From positions 1 through 64,000 of the forward strand of contig MAAJ01000005.1 in NCBI GenBank assembly GCA_002163085.1: 64,000 nt of DNA. Direction: 5' to 3'. A program made the translations under genes and the position numbers. The notes beneath the pieces were generated by a model. That model saw only the letters and a program-made list of their open reading frames with translations, made no database searches and was not told the DNA's origin. Of the stretch, positions 18,109-27,762 are shown piece by piece. Every line of letters begins with the position of its first letter. The first letter of the stretch is position 1. Origin of the DNA: Methylophaga sp. 42_25_T18. GTDB lineage: Bacteria; Pseudomonadota; Gammaproteobacteria; Nitrosococcales; Methylophagaceae.

Positions 18109-18444
18109 ATGAGCATATCTAAGAAAGCAACAGGATTGGCATTAGCAATTGCAGCGGCGGGCATGCTGAGTACAGCAGCTACAGTTAATGCAGCATCAAG
18201 CGAAACAGCAAATGTGCATTGTTATGGCGTAAATGTGTGTAAAGGTCATAATGATTGCAAAGCTTCAGGCAATTCATGTAAAGGTGCTAATGATTGTAAA
18301 ACTGCAGATAATGCATGTAAGGGCCAAGCGAGCTGTAAAGCAGCGGGCAATGCCTGTGCTGGACAAGCTTCGTGCAAAGGTCATGGTTTTGTCGCGATGT
18401 CTGCAGAAGCATGTGATCACATCGGTGGTACCGCAGGAAAATAA
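18109..18444 (+). CDS. bufA: Bufferin precursor with expanded Cys repeat, copy 3
   Basis: 111 residues. The signal peptide is of the ordinary Sec type (ATVNA/AS near residue 28), without the lipobox Cys of copies 1 and 2. The core holds ten Cys (38, 44, 50, 57, 63, 70, 76, 83, 89, 102). The spacing alternates 6 and 7, as if the [11 protein letters not shown] unit had been copied internally. It starts with the same VHCYGVN and ends with the same KGHGFVAM...C as its paralogues, so it should be matured by the same BufB/BufC. A strong terminator follows it, before bufB. Confidence 0.85.
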   Translation: MSISKKATGLALAIAAAGMLSTAATVNAASSETANVHCYGVNVCKGHNDCKASGNSCKGANDCKTADNACKGQASCKAAGNACAGQASCKGHGFVAMSAEACDHIGGTAGK

Positions 18445-18480
18445 TTTTGCTTGAATTTTTTACAGCAAAAGAAAAATAAT

Positions 18481-18523
18481 AATCACCGCGCATAATGTTT
18501 TGTTATGCGCGGTGATTGTTTTT
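18481..18523 (+). terminator. Strong hairpin with T-run between bufferin precursors and bufB
   Basis: Perfect 15-bp stem (arms 18481-18495 and 18503-18517) with a 7-base loop, followed by GTTTTT. It lies after the third precursor and before bufB, so it could act as a partial terminator keeping the enzyme well below its substrates. Confidence 0.85.
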
Positions 18524-18552
18524 ATATAAGTAAAAATGACTGGGATTCTATT

Positions 18553-19422
18553 ATGTCACGTCCATTTCTAGGTTTTGGTTTAGGTTTGCGAACCGATCAT
18601 TATCAGCATGTAATTGAACATAAACCTCAGGTTGATTGGTTTGAAATCATCTCTGAGAATTATATGGTGCCGGGTGGTAAACCATTAGCGAACTTGGATA
18701 AAATTCGTGCTGATTATCCGATGGTCATGCATGGCGTTTCCATGTCGATTGGTAGTACTGATCCACTGAATCAAAAGTACTTACAAAAATTAAAACAACT
18801 TGTAGATCGTGTTGAGCCACATTGGCTATCGGATCACTTATGTTGGACGAGTGTTGATCACGTGAATAGCCATGATCTCTTACCTCTACCTTATGAAGAA
18901 AAAACAATTCAACATATTGTGGACCGAATCAGTCAGGTTCAGGAATTTTTAGGTCGGCAAATGTTGATTGAAAACTTGTCCAGCTATGTGACATACAATA
19001 ACTCAGTGATGCCAGAGTGGGAGTTTGTAAATGAAATCGCCAAGCGGGCAGACTGTTATATTTTATTAGACATTAATAATATTTTTGTTAGTGCTAATAA
19101 TCATCATTTTGCACCACGTGATTATGTTGATGGCATTGATAGTGATCGAGTGATGCAATTTCATTTGGCTGGCCATAGCTATAACGGTGAAATGATTATT
19201 GATACTCATGATCATGATGTCTGTGACCCAGTATGGGATTTATATGAATATGCGTTACAGCGTTTTGGTGCGGTGAGCACGATGATTGAGCGTGATGACA
19301 ATATTCCAGCGTTTCCTGAGTTACGTAAAGAACTAGCGATTGCCGAAAAAATTGCTAGAAACACGTTATCAAAAGAACAACTACAACTGAGCAATCATTC
19401 ATTATTACAAGGTGTGGCGTAA
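18553..19422 (+). CDS. bufB: BufB, DUF692/MNIO maturase of bufferins
   Basis: 289 residues forming one TIM-barrel DUF692 domain. Conserved metal-site motifs are in order: ISENY, MHGVSMSIGS, LSDHLCW, IENLSSY, LLDINNIFV, FHLAGH, IDTHDHDV and TMIERDDN. Family knowledge: these multinuclear non-heme iron oxidases modify Cys in precursor peptides; BufB forms thiooxazole rings in bufferins. The start at 18553 (MSRPFLGFGLGLR) fits the family. A longer frame starting at 18505 begins inside the terminator stem and is unlikely to be used. The stop overlaps the bufC start (TAATG), so the two are translationally coupled. Confidence 0.93.
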   Translation: MSRPFLGFGLGLRTDHYQHVIEHKPQVDWFEIISENYMVPGGKPLANLDKIRADYPMVMHGVSMSIGSTDPLNQKYLQKLKQLVDRVEPHWLSDHLCWTSVDHVNSHDLLPLPYEEKTIQHIVDRISQVQEFLGRQMLIENLSSYVTYNNSVMPEWEFVNEIAKRADCYILLDINNIFVSANNHHFAPRDYVDGIDSDRVMQFHLAGHSYNGEMIIDTHDHDVCDPVWDLYEYALQRFGAVSTMIERDDNIPAFPELRKELAIAEKIARNTLSKEQLQLSNHSLLQGVA

Positions 19423-20213
19423 TGTCTGAGTCAGAACAGTTGCATGATTTACAGCAAAACTTTATGAACTATGTCTTGGGTGAAGACTCTGACATGGTTG
19501 ATAAAATTGAATCAACACCTGCCTTGTCTGCCAAAGGCCGGCTTGATATTTATGCCTATGCATACAAATCACGCTTAAAAGAAGCAATAACAACGGATTA
19601 CGATAAGTTACATGGTTACTTAGGTGATGAGCAGTTTGATACTGTGATGGAGCGGTATATAGAAAAATATCCATCTCATATCACTAATTTGCGTTATTAC
19701 AGTATTAGTATGTCAAAGTTGTTGAGTGAGGAAGCACCCTTTAATCAAATTCCTGTTCTAGCCGAACTTGCAACTATAGAAGCATCATTTGCTGATAGCT
19801 TTGATGCTGCAGACCATCGTTTTGTTACTGTGAATGATTTAGCTGAACTAGCACCTGAAGCATGGGCGACATTACAGCTGGACTTCCAAAAGTCAGTTCA
19901 AATCCTAGCCATGGAACATAATAGTTTTGAAATTTGGAAGGCTTTGTCCGATGAAGAAACACCGCCAGAAGCAACAAAATCGGAACAAGCCGTTATGTGG
20001 ATTATGTGGCGACGTTCAGATCTGGTGAGCCGCTATCGAGCTTTAGCTGAACCAGAATACGAAGCCTTGAAACTGGCCAAAGAAGGTGAAAACTTCTCCG
20101 CGATCTGTGAAAAATTATTGGACTTCTTCTCTGAAGAGGAAACACCGATGAAAGCAGTGGGCTTTTTACAATCTTGGATTGAGGAAGAAATGTTATCTGA
20201 GCTCAGAGCTTAG
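19422..20213 (+). CDS. bufC: BufC, DUF2063 partner of the MNIO enzyme
   Basis: 263 residues. The N-terminal DUF2063 (HvfC/BufC) domain is visible at residues ~8-105: LQQNFMNYVLG, GRLDIYAYAYKSRLKEAI and LRYYSISMSKLL. A C-terminal half with WIMWRRSDLVSRYRAL and FLQSWIEEEML follows. Family knowledge: these proteins form a complex with the MNIO enzyme and bring the precursor peptide to it. Cytosolic. It begins on the last base of the bufB stop codon. It converges with the DUF1841 gene, leaving only 3 bases between stop codons and no terminator, so read-through between the clusters is possible. Confidence 0.9.
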   Translation: MSESEQLHDLQQNFMNYVLGEDSDMVDKIESTPALSAKGRLDIYAYAYKSRLKEAITTDYDKLHGYLGDEQFDTVMERYIEKYPSHITNLRYYSISMSKLLSEEAPFNQIPVLAELATIEASFADSFDAADHRFVTVNDLAELAPEAWATLQLDFQKSVQILAMEHNSFEIWKALSDEETPPEATKSEQAVMWIMWRRSDLVSRYRALAEPEYEALKLAKEGENFSAICEKLLDFFSEEETPMKAVGFLQSWIEEEMLSELRA

Positions 20214-20216
20214 CCG

Positions 20217-20645
20217 TTATTTTGTAAGTAATTGTTTCAGGGCCAGAAGGTAATCAGATTCAGAAGGAGCCTGATTATTACGCTGTGCTAACCATAGAGA
20301 TTCAGTTAAACATTCCATCATCTGATGTTCTGTTTCATGAGCATCACTAAACTTAGCTTGTAATTGTTGATAGAGCTGGCGAATGCCCGCAGGTCTATCG
20401 GTAGATATCTGCTCATGTAAGGAAAGGTGTAAACCCATATGTAAAAAAGGGTTAGTTTGACCATCCTCTACAAAGTAGTCTTGTTCTAAGCTTGCTTCAC
20501 TGGCAAATATTTTATGGTATTCAGGATGTTCGTCGAGGACGCGAGCAATACTTGTTTCAAGCGCATTGAGTGTTTGTTGGGCTTGTTTCTTGTTCCAGAC
20601 ATCATGATAAAACTGACGTAATTGTTGTCTGTTTTGACCAAACAT
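20217..20645 (-). CDS. DUF1841 protein
   Basis: 142 residues matching DUF1841: RQQLRQFYHDVWNKKQAQQ near the N-terminus, then NPFLHMGLHLSLHEQISTDR and HQMMECLTESLW. Function unknown; family members commonly sit beside nth, as here, where the start overlaps the nth stop by one base. Last gene of the rnf-nth operon. Confidence 0.87.
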   Translation of the reverse strand: MFGQNRQQLRQFYHDVWNKKQAQQTLNALETSIARVLDEHPEYHKIFASEASLEQDYFVEDGQTNPFLHMGLHLSLHEQISTDRPAGIRQLYQQLQAKFSDAHETEHQMMECLTESLWLAQRNNQAPSESDYLLALKQLLTK

Positions 20646-21295
20646 TAGTTATTCACGATTTTCTTTTGTTGGCGTTTAAAGTCATCGCAGGTATGAGAAA
20701 CGACACATTGCTCACACAGTGGTTTTCGGGCAGTGCAAACATAACGTCCATGCAGAATCAGCCAATGATGTGCATCTTGCATAAATTCTTTTGGTACCAC
20801 TTTCATTAAGCGATCTTCAACCGCACGTACCGTTTTACCCTTGGCCAATCCAGTGCGATTGGATAGGCGAAACAGGTGAGTATCGACTGCGATTACGGGA
20901 TGTTTGAATACGGTATTTAGAATGACGTTAGCGGTTTTCCTGCCAACACCCGGCAAGGCTTCTAATGCTTCGCGATCGTCGGGTACGACAGAGTCATGCA
21001 ACTCAATCAGTTGGCGACAGGTTTTGATCACATTGGCAGCTTTGCTATTAAATAAACCAATGGTTTTTATATAGTGCTTAAGCCCATCAACACCTAAGGC
21101 TAATATCGTTTCAGGCGTATTGGCAATAGGGTAGAGTTTATCTGTTGCTTTATTGACCCCAACATCAGTGGCTTGTGCAGATAAAATTACAGCGATTAAT
21201 AGTTCAAACGTTGAACTATAATTCAGCTCGGTTGTAGGCTCTGGATTCTGATTCTTTAGCGTGGCAAAAAAATCATGCCGCTGTGCGTTGTTCAT
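20645..21295 (-). CDS. nth: Endonuclease III
   Basis: 216 residues (E. coli Nth has 211). A helix-hairpin-helix (LEALPGVGRKTANVIL) contains the catalytic Lys, followed by the catalytic Asp in VDTHLFRLSNR. The C-terminal [4Fe-4S] cluster is C-x6-C-x2-C-x5-C (CTARKPLCEQCVVSHTC). The enzyme removes oxidised pyrimidines and cuts abasic sites in base excision repair. It follows rnfE by 2 bases; the rnf-nth pairing is common in gammaproteobacteria. Confidence 0.96.
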   Translation of the reverse strand: MNNAQRHDFFATLKNQNPEPTTELNYSSTFELLIAVILSAQATDVGVNKATDKLYPIANTPETILALGVDGLKHYIKTIGLFNSKAANVIKTCRQLIELHDSVVPDDREALEALPGVGRKTANVILNTVFKHPVIAVDTHLFRLSNRTGLAKGKTVRAVEDRLMKVVPKEFMQDAHHWLILHGRYVCTARKPLCEQCVVSHTCDDFKRQQKKIVNN

Positions 21296-21297
21296 AA

Positions 21298-21981
21298 TTA
21301 ACTAGCAGCAGGTTCAGCAACAGGATCTACGGTCTGGACTTGGGTTGTTTCTCTTGCATCAATCACATTTTTTAAGGCGACGATCAAACCTAAACCGATA
21401 AAGGCACCGGGAGGCAATAAAGCCATTAGGAAACCACGATAGTCTTCAAATACCACAATAGAGAAGCCACGTGCCGCTTCACCAAACATCAAGTGAGCTT
21501 CACTAAATAAAGTGCCAAGACCAATCAGTTCACGCATTGCACCTAGCAATACCAAGACAGCAGTGAACCCCACCCCCATCATAAATCCATCAATTAATGC
21601 GGGGCCCACAGGATTTCTCGCGGCGAAGGCTTCAGCACGACCGGTAATCGCACAGTTAGTCACGATTAAGGGAATGAAAATACCGAGGATTAAATAAAGT
21701 TCATGAAACCATGCATTCATGGATAATTCGATGACGGTCACTATCGATGCAATGATTAATACAAATACCGGCAGCCGTGCTTCATCCGGTATTTGTTTAC
21801 GAAATAGCGAGACTAGCCCATTTGAAGCGACTAAGGTAATGATAGTCGCCAAGCCCAATCCCAGGCCGTTGATAACGGTATTTGAAACAGCCAAAAGCGG
21901 ACATAAACCCAATAGTTGTACTAGGGCTGGATTGTTTTTCCATAAACCGTCACGAATGATCGGGCCATAAATTGCGTTCAT
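21298..21981 (-). CDS. rnfE: Rnf complex subunit E
   Basis: 227 residues with about six membrane helices. The RnfE/NqrD pattern is clear ([56 protein letters not shown]). It is one of the two homologous membrane subunits, with RnfA, that bind the intramembrane iron-sulfur site of the ion-translocating ferredoxin:NAD oxidoreductase. The conserved Cys lie in GLCPLL and TNCAI. Overlaps rnfG by 4 bases. Confidence 0.96.
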   Translation of the reverse strand: MNAIYGPIIRDGLWKNNPALVQLLGLCPLLAVSNTVINGLGLGLATIITLVASNGLVSLFRKQIPDEARLPVFVLIIASIVTVIELSMNAWFHELYLILGIFIPLIVTNCAITGRAEAFAARNPVGPALIDGFMMGVGFTAVLVLLGAMRELIGLGTLFSEAHLMFGEAARGFSIVVFEDYRGFLMALLPPGAFIGLGLIVALKNVIDARETTQVQTVDPVAEPAAS

Positions 21982-22613
21982 TTTTCGGTCTCCGATATTA
22001 CAAATAATTCATCACGATGAGCATCAAAATAGAGCAGGGAATTTTTCACTGCAGTGACGACTGCCCTAGGGGTAATCGTTGCTCCGGTAAATTGATCAAA
22101 TTCACCACCGTCCTTTTTAACTTTCCATTTACTTACATTTGGGTTAGATAAGGATAGACCTTTGAAGTTCAATATCCAATCTGCTTTCTTAGTATCAATT
22201 TTGTCACCAAGGCCTGGTGTCTCTTTATGGCTGATAACACGGACACCGGTTAAGCGGCCATCAAAGGCGATACCAACGAGTAATTTTATTTTACCGTTAT
22301 AACCATTGGGTGCAATTGCTGAAAGTACAACGGCGACAGGTTCATCATTGAGCCGTGCACGATATACGATGCTGTTTTCATTGGTGCCCAGTTGGTTATT
22401 TGCCTCTAAAACCACGGTATCCGCTAATATCTCATTGTTATATTGGTCTTTAGCAATAACCGCATTGATCGCATTTAATAGAGTTTGACGCTCATTTTCG
22501 ATAATTTTATCGTGAGTTTCATTTTCGGTAAGCACCACCAAGCTGGTCGCGCCTATGGCAAAGGCGGCCAATACCAAACCAACACGTAAGATATGATCTC
22601 TAAGCGCACTCAT
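21978..22613 (-). CDS. rnfG: Rnf complex subunit G (covalent FMN)
   Basis: 211 residues: one N-terminal membrane anchor (residues ~9-28), then a periplasmic FMN-binding domain ending in [10 protein letters not shown], where the second Thr is the covalent FMN attachment site of the family. [13 protein letters not shown] is another conserved RnfG/NqrC segment. It passes electrons through the periplasmic face of the complex. Overlaps rnfE by 4 bases and rnfD by 1. Confidence 0.95.
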   Translation of the reverse strand: MSALRDHILRVGLVLAAFAIGATSLVVLTENETHDKIIENERQTLLNAINAVIAKDQYNNEILADTVVLEANNQLGTNENSIVYRARLNDEPVAVVLSAIAPNGYNGKIKLLVGIAFDGRLTGVRVISHKETPGLGDKIDTKKADWILNFKGLSLSNPNVSKWKVKKDGGEFDQFTGATITPRAVVTAVKNSLLYFDAHRDELFVISETEK

Positions 22614-23644
22614 TACTTCACCGTTCCATACACTTTTGGTTGAGTATAGTAATCAATTAATGGCACCAACATATTCATCAGTAATACGGCAAAGGCAATA
22701 CCATCAGGGTAACCACCCCATGCACGAATAATATAGGTGAGTAAACCAACACCAGCCCCAAATATTAAACGACCCTTAAGTGTTGTTGAAGCAGTGACTG
22801 GATCAGTGGCAATAAAAAATGCACCGATCATGGTGCCACCACTAAGTAGATGGAATAAAGGACTTGCTGCTGCTTCAGGTGCAATTAGGTAGGTTGCAGT
22901 GCTGATGACTAATAGGGCTGCAATCATGGCGGCAGGAATATGCCAACTGATCACACCGCGATAAATTAGAAATAGGCCGCCAATGGCAAACCAGATATTA
23001 ATCCATTCCCACCCTATGCCGCCAAATAATCCAAACAATGGTTGGTTGATGATGTAGCTCGGTAACTCTGACAAACCAACCTGCGTTTTCATTACATCTA
23101 AAGGCGTTGCTCCAGAGATGGTGTCGATGCCAGCACCGTTTGCCAATTCACCGCTGAATATAAATTGGAAAGCGCTGACTAGGTCTAATGAGTTTTCAGT
23201 AACTCCTGTTGCTGGCAACCACGTTGTCATTTCGAGAGGGAATGACAATAACAATAAAACATAGGCCACCATGGCGGGATTGAAGGGGTTATACCCCAAG
23301 CCGCCAAATAAGTGCTTGGCAAAAATGATGGCGAATAAAATACCAATAGTAGTCAGCCACCATGGTGCGAGCGGTGGTATGGCCATGGCAAATAGGACAG
23401 CTGTCACAATGGCGCTACCATCCGTGAGAAATGGTTTAAGCGGCCTATCACGCAGTTTTAGCATGATAGCTTCTGCGATTAAAGCGACAGTGATGGCTAA
23501 GGTGATATTAACAAGTACGCCCGGGCCAAAGAAAAATACCATTGCGATCAAGGCCGGCACCAAGGCAAGCAGTAATTGGATCATGTGTAAGGTGACGCGA
23601 CTGGTTCCAGATAAAAATGGAGGGCTGAGCCTGAATAAAGGCAT
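22613..23644 (-). CDS. rnfD: Rnf complex subunit D
   Basis: 343 residues, highly hydrophobic with about nine to ten helices, matching RnfD/NqrB. SGATPLD contains the Thr that carries covalent FMN in the family, and GYNPFNPAMVAYV, TDPVTASTTLKGRLIFG and AWGGYPDGIAFAVLLMN are conserved. It forms the membrane channel half of the pump. Two bases separate it from rnfC. Confidence 0.96.
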   Translation of the reverse strand: MPLFRLSPPFLSGTSRVTLHMIQLLLALVPALIAMVFFFGPGVLVNITLAITVALIAEAIMLKLRDRPLKPFLTDGSAIVTAVLFAMAIPPLAPWWLTTIGILFAIIFAKHLFGGLGYNPFNPAMVAYVLLLLSFPLEMTTWLPATGVTENSLDLVSAFQFIFSGELANGAGIDTISGATPLDVMKTQVGLSELPSYIINQPLFGLFGGIGWEWINIWFAIGGLFLIYRGVISWHIPAAMIAALLVISTATYLIAPEAAASPLFHLLSGGTMIGAFFIATDPVTASTTLKGRLIFGAGVGLLTYIIRAWGGYPDGIAFAVLLMNMLVPLIDYYTQPKVYGTVK

Positions 23645-23646
23645 GT

Positions 23647-25167
23647 TTAGGTCTCCTGCTTATCTGTTTGAGTTTCAGCCGCTGCTTCAGCTTCTTTTTT
23701 GGCTTTAGCTGCTTTGCTTGCCGCTAAGGCGGCTTTACGTTTGCGTTGTTTTTCTGCTTTTTCAAGCCGTTCACGTTCCTGCCGTTCTTGGCGATTGTCA
23801 TGACGTATACGGGCATGATCTGATTTTTGCTGTTCTTGTTCTTGATTCATAGTTTCCGTTTTAGCAAAGCGGAAATATTGAACAAGCGGAATTTGGCTTG
23901 GGCAGACATAACTACAGCAGCCACATTCAATACAATCAAATAAATTATATTCGCGTGTCTTTTCCAGATCTTTTGACCGTGAATGCCAATACAGTTGCTG
24001 TGGTAATAAACTTACTGGGCAAGCATCAGCACAGTCACCACAACGAATACAAGGTAAGGGTGTAGTTGATTCTGTCGCATCATCAACACCCACCAAGATA
24101 CAGTTTGCCGTTTTAGTGACAGGTAAATTATCACCGGCAAGGTTATAACCCATCATCGGGCCACCTTGGATAAAGGGTTCTTCTGCTTGGCGCTTAGTTT
24201 CACAGAAGGCTAATAACTCATGTATCGGTGTGCCAAATAAGGTCTCAAAATTGCCGGCATGTTTAACATCTTTACCTGTCACCGTGACGATACGAGAAAT
24301 TAATGGTTCACCATGTTTGATCGCGCGGCCAACGGCATAGGCCGTGCCGACATTATGCAATACGATACCAATATCTAGAGTCAAACCACGGCTGGGTACT
24401 TGTTTGCCGGTCAGCACCTGAATCAGTTGTTTTTCACTACCTGTTGGATAACGAGTCGGGATAACAACAACTTTGGTATTTTTAAGTTGTGTACGTGAGG
24501 CTAAGGCCAGTTCCATGGCTGAGATAGCTTCAGGTTTATTATCTTCAATGGCTATGACACAATTTTTAACGTTCAAGGCGAGCTGCATAACTTCTATGCC
24601 ATCCATAATGCCTTGTGCACGCTCACGCATGATCATGTCATCACAGGTAATATAGGGTTCGCACTCTGCACCATTAAGAATCAAGGTTTCGACGTGATGA
24701 TGAATCCCGGGATTGAGTTTAATAAAACTCGGGAAACCTGCGCCACCTAAACCCACAATACCCGCTTCACGAATACGCTGACGTAGCTCATGACTACTAA
24801 GTTGGCTGATGTCTTCGTTTACTTGCCTATCTATCCAGCGATCCTCACCATCGGTTTCAATGGTAATACAGGTTGCGGATAAACCTGATGGATGGGGAAT
24901 GGGATGCTCGCCAACAGCGGTGATGGTGCCTGAACTAGGCGCATGTAATCCAACAGAGACATGGCCCTCTGCCGCAGCAATTTTTTGCCCTTTAAGAACT
25001 TTTTCACCTATTTCTACGATAGCAACCGCAGGTTCACCGATATGTTGCTGTAACGGCAAGACTAATATCTTAGTCAACGGCATTCTTCGTATTGGCGTTT
25101 GGGTAGATCGTTTCTTTTGTCCTGACAGTACTAAACCACCTGGAAAGCTACCAAGAGCTTGTGTCAT
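23647..25167 (-). CDS. rnfC: Rnf complex subunit C (NADH/flavin, 2x[4Fe-4S])
   Basis: 506 residues. The N-terminal region ([20 protein letters not shown]), the Rossmann-like NADH/FMN domain ([29 protein letters not shown]) and two ferredoxin clusters ([12 protein letters not shown] and [12 protein letters not shown]) are all present. A lysine/alanine/glutamate-rich tail (residues ~440-506, predicted coiled coil) is shorter than the long repeats of E. coli RsxC. It is the NADH-oxidising or -reducing peripheral subunit on the cytoplasmic side. Overlaps rnfB by 4 bases. Confidence 0.96.
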   Translation of the reverse strand: MTQALGSFPGGLVLSGQKKRSTQTPIRRMPLTKILVLPLQQHIGEPAVAIVEIGEKVLKGQKIAAAEGHVSVGLHAPSSGTITAVGEHPIPHPSGLSATCITIETDGEDRWIDRQVNEDISQLSSHELRQRIREAGIVGLGGAGFPSFIKLNPGIHHHVETLILNGAECEPYITCDDMIMRERAQGIMDGIEVMQLALNVKNCVIAIEDNKPEAISAMELALASRTQLKNTKVVVIPTRYPTGSEKQLIQVLTGKQVPSRGLTLDIGIVLHNVGTAYAVGRAIKHGEPLISRIVTVTGKDVKHAGNFETLFGTPIHELLAFCETKRQAEEPFIQGGPMMGYNLAGDNLPVTKTANCILVGVDDATESTTPLPCIRCGDCADACPVSLLPQQLYWHSRSKDLEKTREYNLFDCIECGCCSYVCPSQIPLVQYFRFAKTETMNQEQEQQKSDHARIRHDNRQERQERERLEKAEKQRKRKAALAASKAAKAKKEAEAAAETQTDKQET

Positions 25168-25724
25168 GACTTAGCTCCTGACTGTAAATCAATACGAGAA
25201 GGATCTGGCCAGCGCCAAGTGTTTGGTTTTGCTTGGGTTTCAACCATATCAATGCAATCTACAGGGCAGGGTTCTACGCATAACTCACAGCCCGTGCATT
25301 CATCAGCAAACACAGTATGCATATGTTTGGCAGCACCGAGGATGGCATCGACAGGACAGGCCTGTATGCACAAGGTACACCCTATGCAGCGATCTTCATC
25401 AATAACGGCCAAGGTTTTGGGTTTTTCTTCCCCGCACTCATCGTCCAGTGGTTTAATTTCAACTTCTAATAAATTCGACAAGGCTTGAATGGTCGCTTCA
25501 CCACCAGGAGGGCAACGGTTAATATCTGCTTCACCATTCGCCATAGCTTCAGCATAGGGGCGACAGCCAGCAAAGCTACATTGGCCACATTGTGTTTGTG
25601 GTAATAATTTATCAATTTGCTCAACGATAGGATCGCCTTCGACTTTAAAATAAATCGAAGCGAAACCTAATAGCAGGCCAAAGATTAACGCTAATAGCGC
25701 TATAGCTATAATTGCAGTGAACAT
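25164..25724 (-). CDS. rnfB: Rnf complex subunit B (ferredoxin-like)
   Basis: 186 residues: one N-terminal membrane helix, a [4Fe-4S] Fes motif ([20 protein letters not shown] with a fourth Cys in NRCPPGG), then two ferredoxin clusters ([12 protein letters not shown] and [12 protein letters not shown]). It is the soluble-facing entry point for ferredoxin electrons. Three bases separate it from the rnfA stop. Confidence 0.96.
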   Translation of the reverse strand: MFTAIIAIALLALIFGLLLGFASIYFKVEGDPIVEQIDKLLPQTQCGQCSFAGCRPYAEAMANGEADINRCPPGGEATIQALSNLLEVEIKPLDDECGEEKPKTLAVIDEDRCIGCTLCIQACPVDAILGAAKHMHTVFADECTGCELCVEPCPVDCIDMVETQAKPNTWRWPDPSRIDLQSGAKS

Positions 25725-25727
25725 GAC

Positions 25728-26309
25728 TTAAACCTTTACGAGACCAGAAAAGCCCATAAAGGCCATCGACATTAAGCCCGCGGTGATTAAACCAATTGCA
25801 GCACCTTGAAAGGGTACAGGTACATCAGCAACAGCAATGCGTTCACGCATAGCAGCAAAAATAACTAAGACCATTGAGAAACCAATAGCAGCACCAAAGC
25901 CATAGAGTGCAGACTCTAAAAATCCATTTTGTGCTTGCACATTAAGTAAAGCCACACCTAGTACGGCACAGTTGGTAGTAATCAATGGTAAGAAGATACC
26001 TAATACTTGATAAAGCAAAGGACTGGTTTTATGCACCACCATTTCGGTAAATTGAACCACAACTGCAATAACAAAAATAAAGCTGATGGTACGTAGAAAC
26101 TCAATATTGAGTGGTGTGAGTAGGTACTCGTTGATCAGGAAACTACAGATTGACGATAAGGTGAGAACAAATGTAGTCGCTAGCCCCATGCCGATAGCCG
26201 TTTCAAGTTTACGGGAAACACCCATAAACGGGCATAGCCCTAGAAATTTAACTAGGACAATATTGTTGACCAGAATGGTACTAATCAATATGAGGGCATA
26301 GTCTGCCAT
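25728..26309 (-). CDS. rnfA: Rnf complex subunit A
   Basis: 193 residues, about six membrane helices, with the RnfA/NqrE pattern ([45 protein letters not shown]). Pairs with RnfE around the membrane [2Fe-2S] site. First gene of the operon rnfABCDGE-nth-DUF1841, all tightly spaced. In most bacteria the complex couples NADH/ferredoxin electron exchange to Na+ or H+ movement, and in E. coli the homologue keeps SoxR reduced; which applies here is not visible. Confidence 0.96.
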   Translation of the reverse strand: MADYALILISTILVNNIVLVKFLGLCPFMGVSRKLETAIGMGLATTFVLTLSSICSFLINEYLLTPLNIEFLRTISFIFVIAVVVQFTEMVVHKTSPLLYQVLGIFLPLITTNCAVLGVALLNVQAQNGFLESALYGFGAAIGFSMVLVIFAAMRERIAVADVPVPFQGAAIGLITAGLMSMAFMGFSGLVKV

Positions 26310-26500
26310 TTAATAACCTACGTGATGTTGCCAGAAATTATCCGAACATTAGCTCGGAAGCGTAGTTTTCCACGAATTTTAATCCAGTATTATAGCTGAA
26401 AATCATTGTTTTACGAAGCATTAATAATGATTTAATGCTGGTGTATGAATGGCTTAGCTGGATATTGACGATTTAGCTGTAGAACAAATTGCTTTAAAAA

Positions 26501-27571
26501 TTAGACCTGATTGATTTGTTTCTGGCGACGTTGACGAACAGCAAGCGCTAGATCTCGTAATAAGATCTCACTATTGTCCCAAGCCATACAGGCATCGGTA
26601 ATACTTTGGCCGTAGACTAACTCTTTATTATCGTCAGCATTTTGACGACCCGCAATCAGATTACTTTCTAACATCACACCCATAATACGTTTTTCGCCAT
26701 TACTTATTTGTGCCGCCACATCACGACAAACCACTTCCTGTTGTACATGGCTTTTACCACTATTAGCATGACTGCAGTCAATCATTAATCGAGTATTTTG
26801 TCCGGTACGACCGATAATAGTACAAGCCTCATTTACACTCGCTGCATCATAATTAGGTGTTTTTCCACCGCGTAAGATGACATGAGAATCCTGATTGCCC
26901 GTAGTTGAAAAAATTGCAGAGTGACCAGATTTTGTCACGGACATGAAATGATGTGATTTTGAGGCTGACAAGGTGGCATCTACAGCAATTTGCAAGCCGC
27001 CATCAGTCGCATTTTTAAAGCCAACCGGACAAGATAAACCAGAGGCTAATTCACGATGAGCTTGACTTTCAGTGGTCCGAGCACCAATAGCGCCCCAAGC
27101 AATAAGATCCGAGATATATTGCGGGCTGATTAAGTCTAGGTATTCCGTTGCTGAGGCGACTTCCATTTCGGCTAAATCAAGCAGTAATTTACGCGCAATG
27201 TGTAAGCCATCGTTTATTTTAAAACTACCATCAAGATGTGGATCGTTGATGAGACCTTTCCAACCGACAACGGAACGTGGCTTTTCAAAATAAACACGCA
27301 TGATGATATGAAGATCATCTTTGTGTTCTTGGATGATGGGTTTTAAGCGTGAGGCGTATTCACGAGCTGCTTTTGGATCATGTATTGAGCAGGGACCAAT
27401 AATGACCACTAATCGGTCATCCTTACCATGGAGTATGTTTTGGGTTGCAGTGCGGGCATTAAAAACCGTTTCAGATGCATGATCTGTAATCGGTAATTCT
27501 TGGTGTAGTTGTGCCGGTGGAATGACTTCCTGTATGCCGGTTATGCGCAAATCATCAGTGCTGTACAGCAT
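26501..27571 (-). CDS. 3-deoxy-7-phosphoheptulonate (DAHP) synthase, class I
   Basis: 356 residues, the usual length of AroF/G/H. Characteristic segments are VVIIGPCSIHDPKAAREYA, RVYFEKPRSVVGWKGL, SPQYISDLIAWGAIGARTTE, PVGFKNATDGG and LMIDCSHANSGK. The enzyme condenses phosphoenolpyruvate with erythrose 4-phosphate, the first step of aromatic amino acid synthesis, and needs a divalent metal bound by Cys, His, Glu and Asp. The isozyme (feedback by Phe, Tyr or Trp) cannot be assigned safely. It stands alone, upstream of rnfA on the same strand with a 191-base gap. Confidence 0.95.
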   Translation of the reverse strand: MLYSTDDLRITGIQEVIPPAQLHQELPITDHASETVFNARTATQNILHGKDDRLVVIIGPCSIHDPKAAREYASRLKPIIQEHKDDLHIIMRVYFEKPRSVVGWKGLINDPHLDGSFKINDGLHIARKLLLDLAEMEVASATEYLDLISPQYISDLIAWGAIGARTTESQAHRELASGLSCPVGFKNATDGGLQIAVDATLSASKSHHFMSVTKSGHSAIFSTTGNQDSHVILRGGKTPNYDAASVNEACTIIGRTGQNTRLMIDCSHANSGKSHVQQEVVCRDVAAQISNGEKRIMGVMLESNLIAGRQNADDNKELVYGQSITDACMAWDNSEILLRDLALAVRQRRQKQINQV

Positions 27572-27762
27572 GAAACCATGTACTCAAAAAAATCAAACAG
27601 TTATTCTACCTGTTGAGTGTTATTTCTGCCATATTTGATCATGGCAATTTTCGTTATGGACAAGGTAATGACAAAAACTTGGTATATTAGTTGCTCAGAT
27701 TTTGTTTGTATTGGAAAAATATTAATTTTGTAAAGGCTAGAGCGTCATAAAAGGAAGTTGTA

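Noticed and set aside
17293-18444. The Cys-rich small proteins read as metallothioneins
   Set aside because: Signal sequences, the VHCYGVN core start and the adjoining DUF692/DUF2063 pair identify bufferin precursors.
18505-18552. Upstream start for bufB at 18505
   Set aside because: The ATG lies inside the terminator stem and adds residues absent from the family; 18553 fits better.
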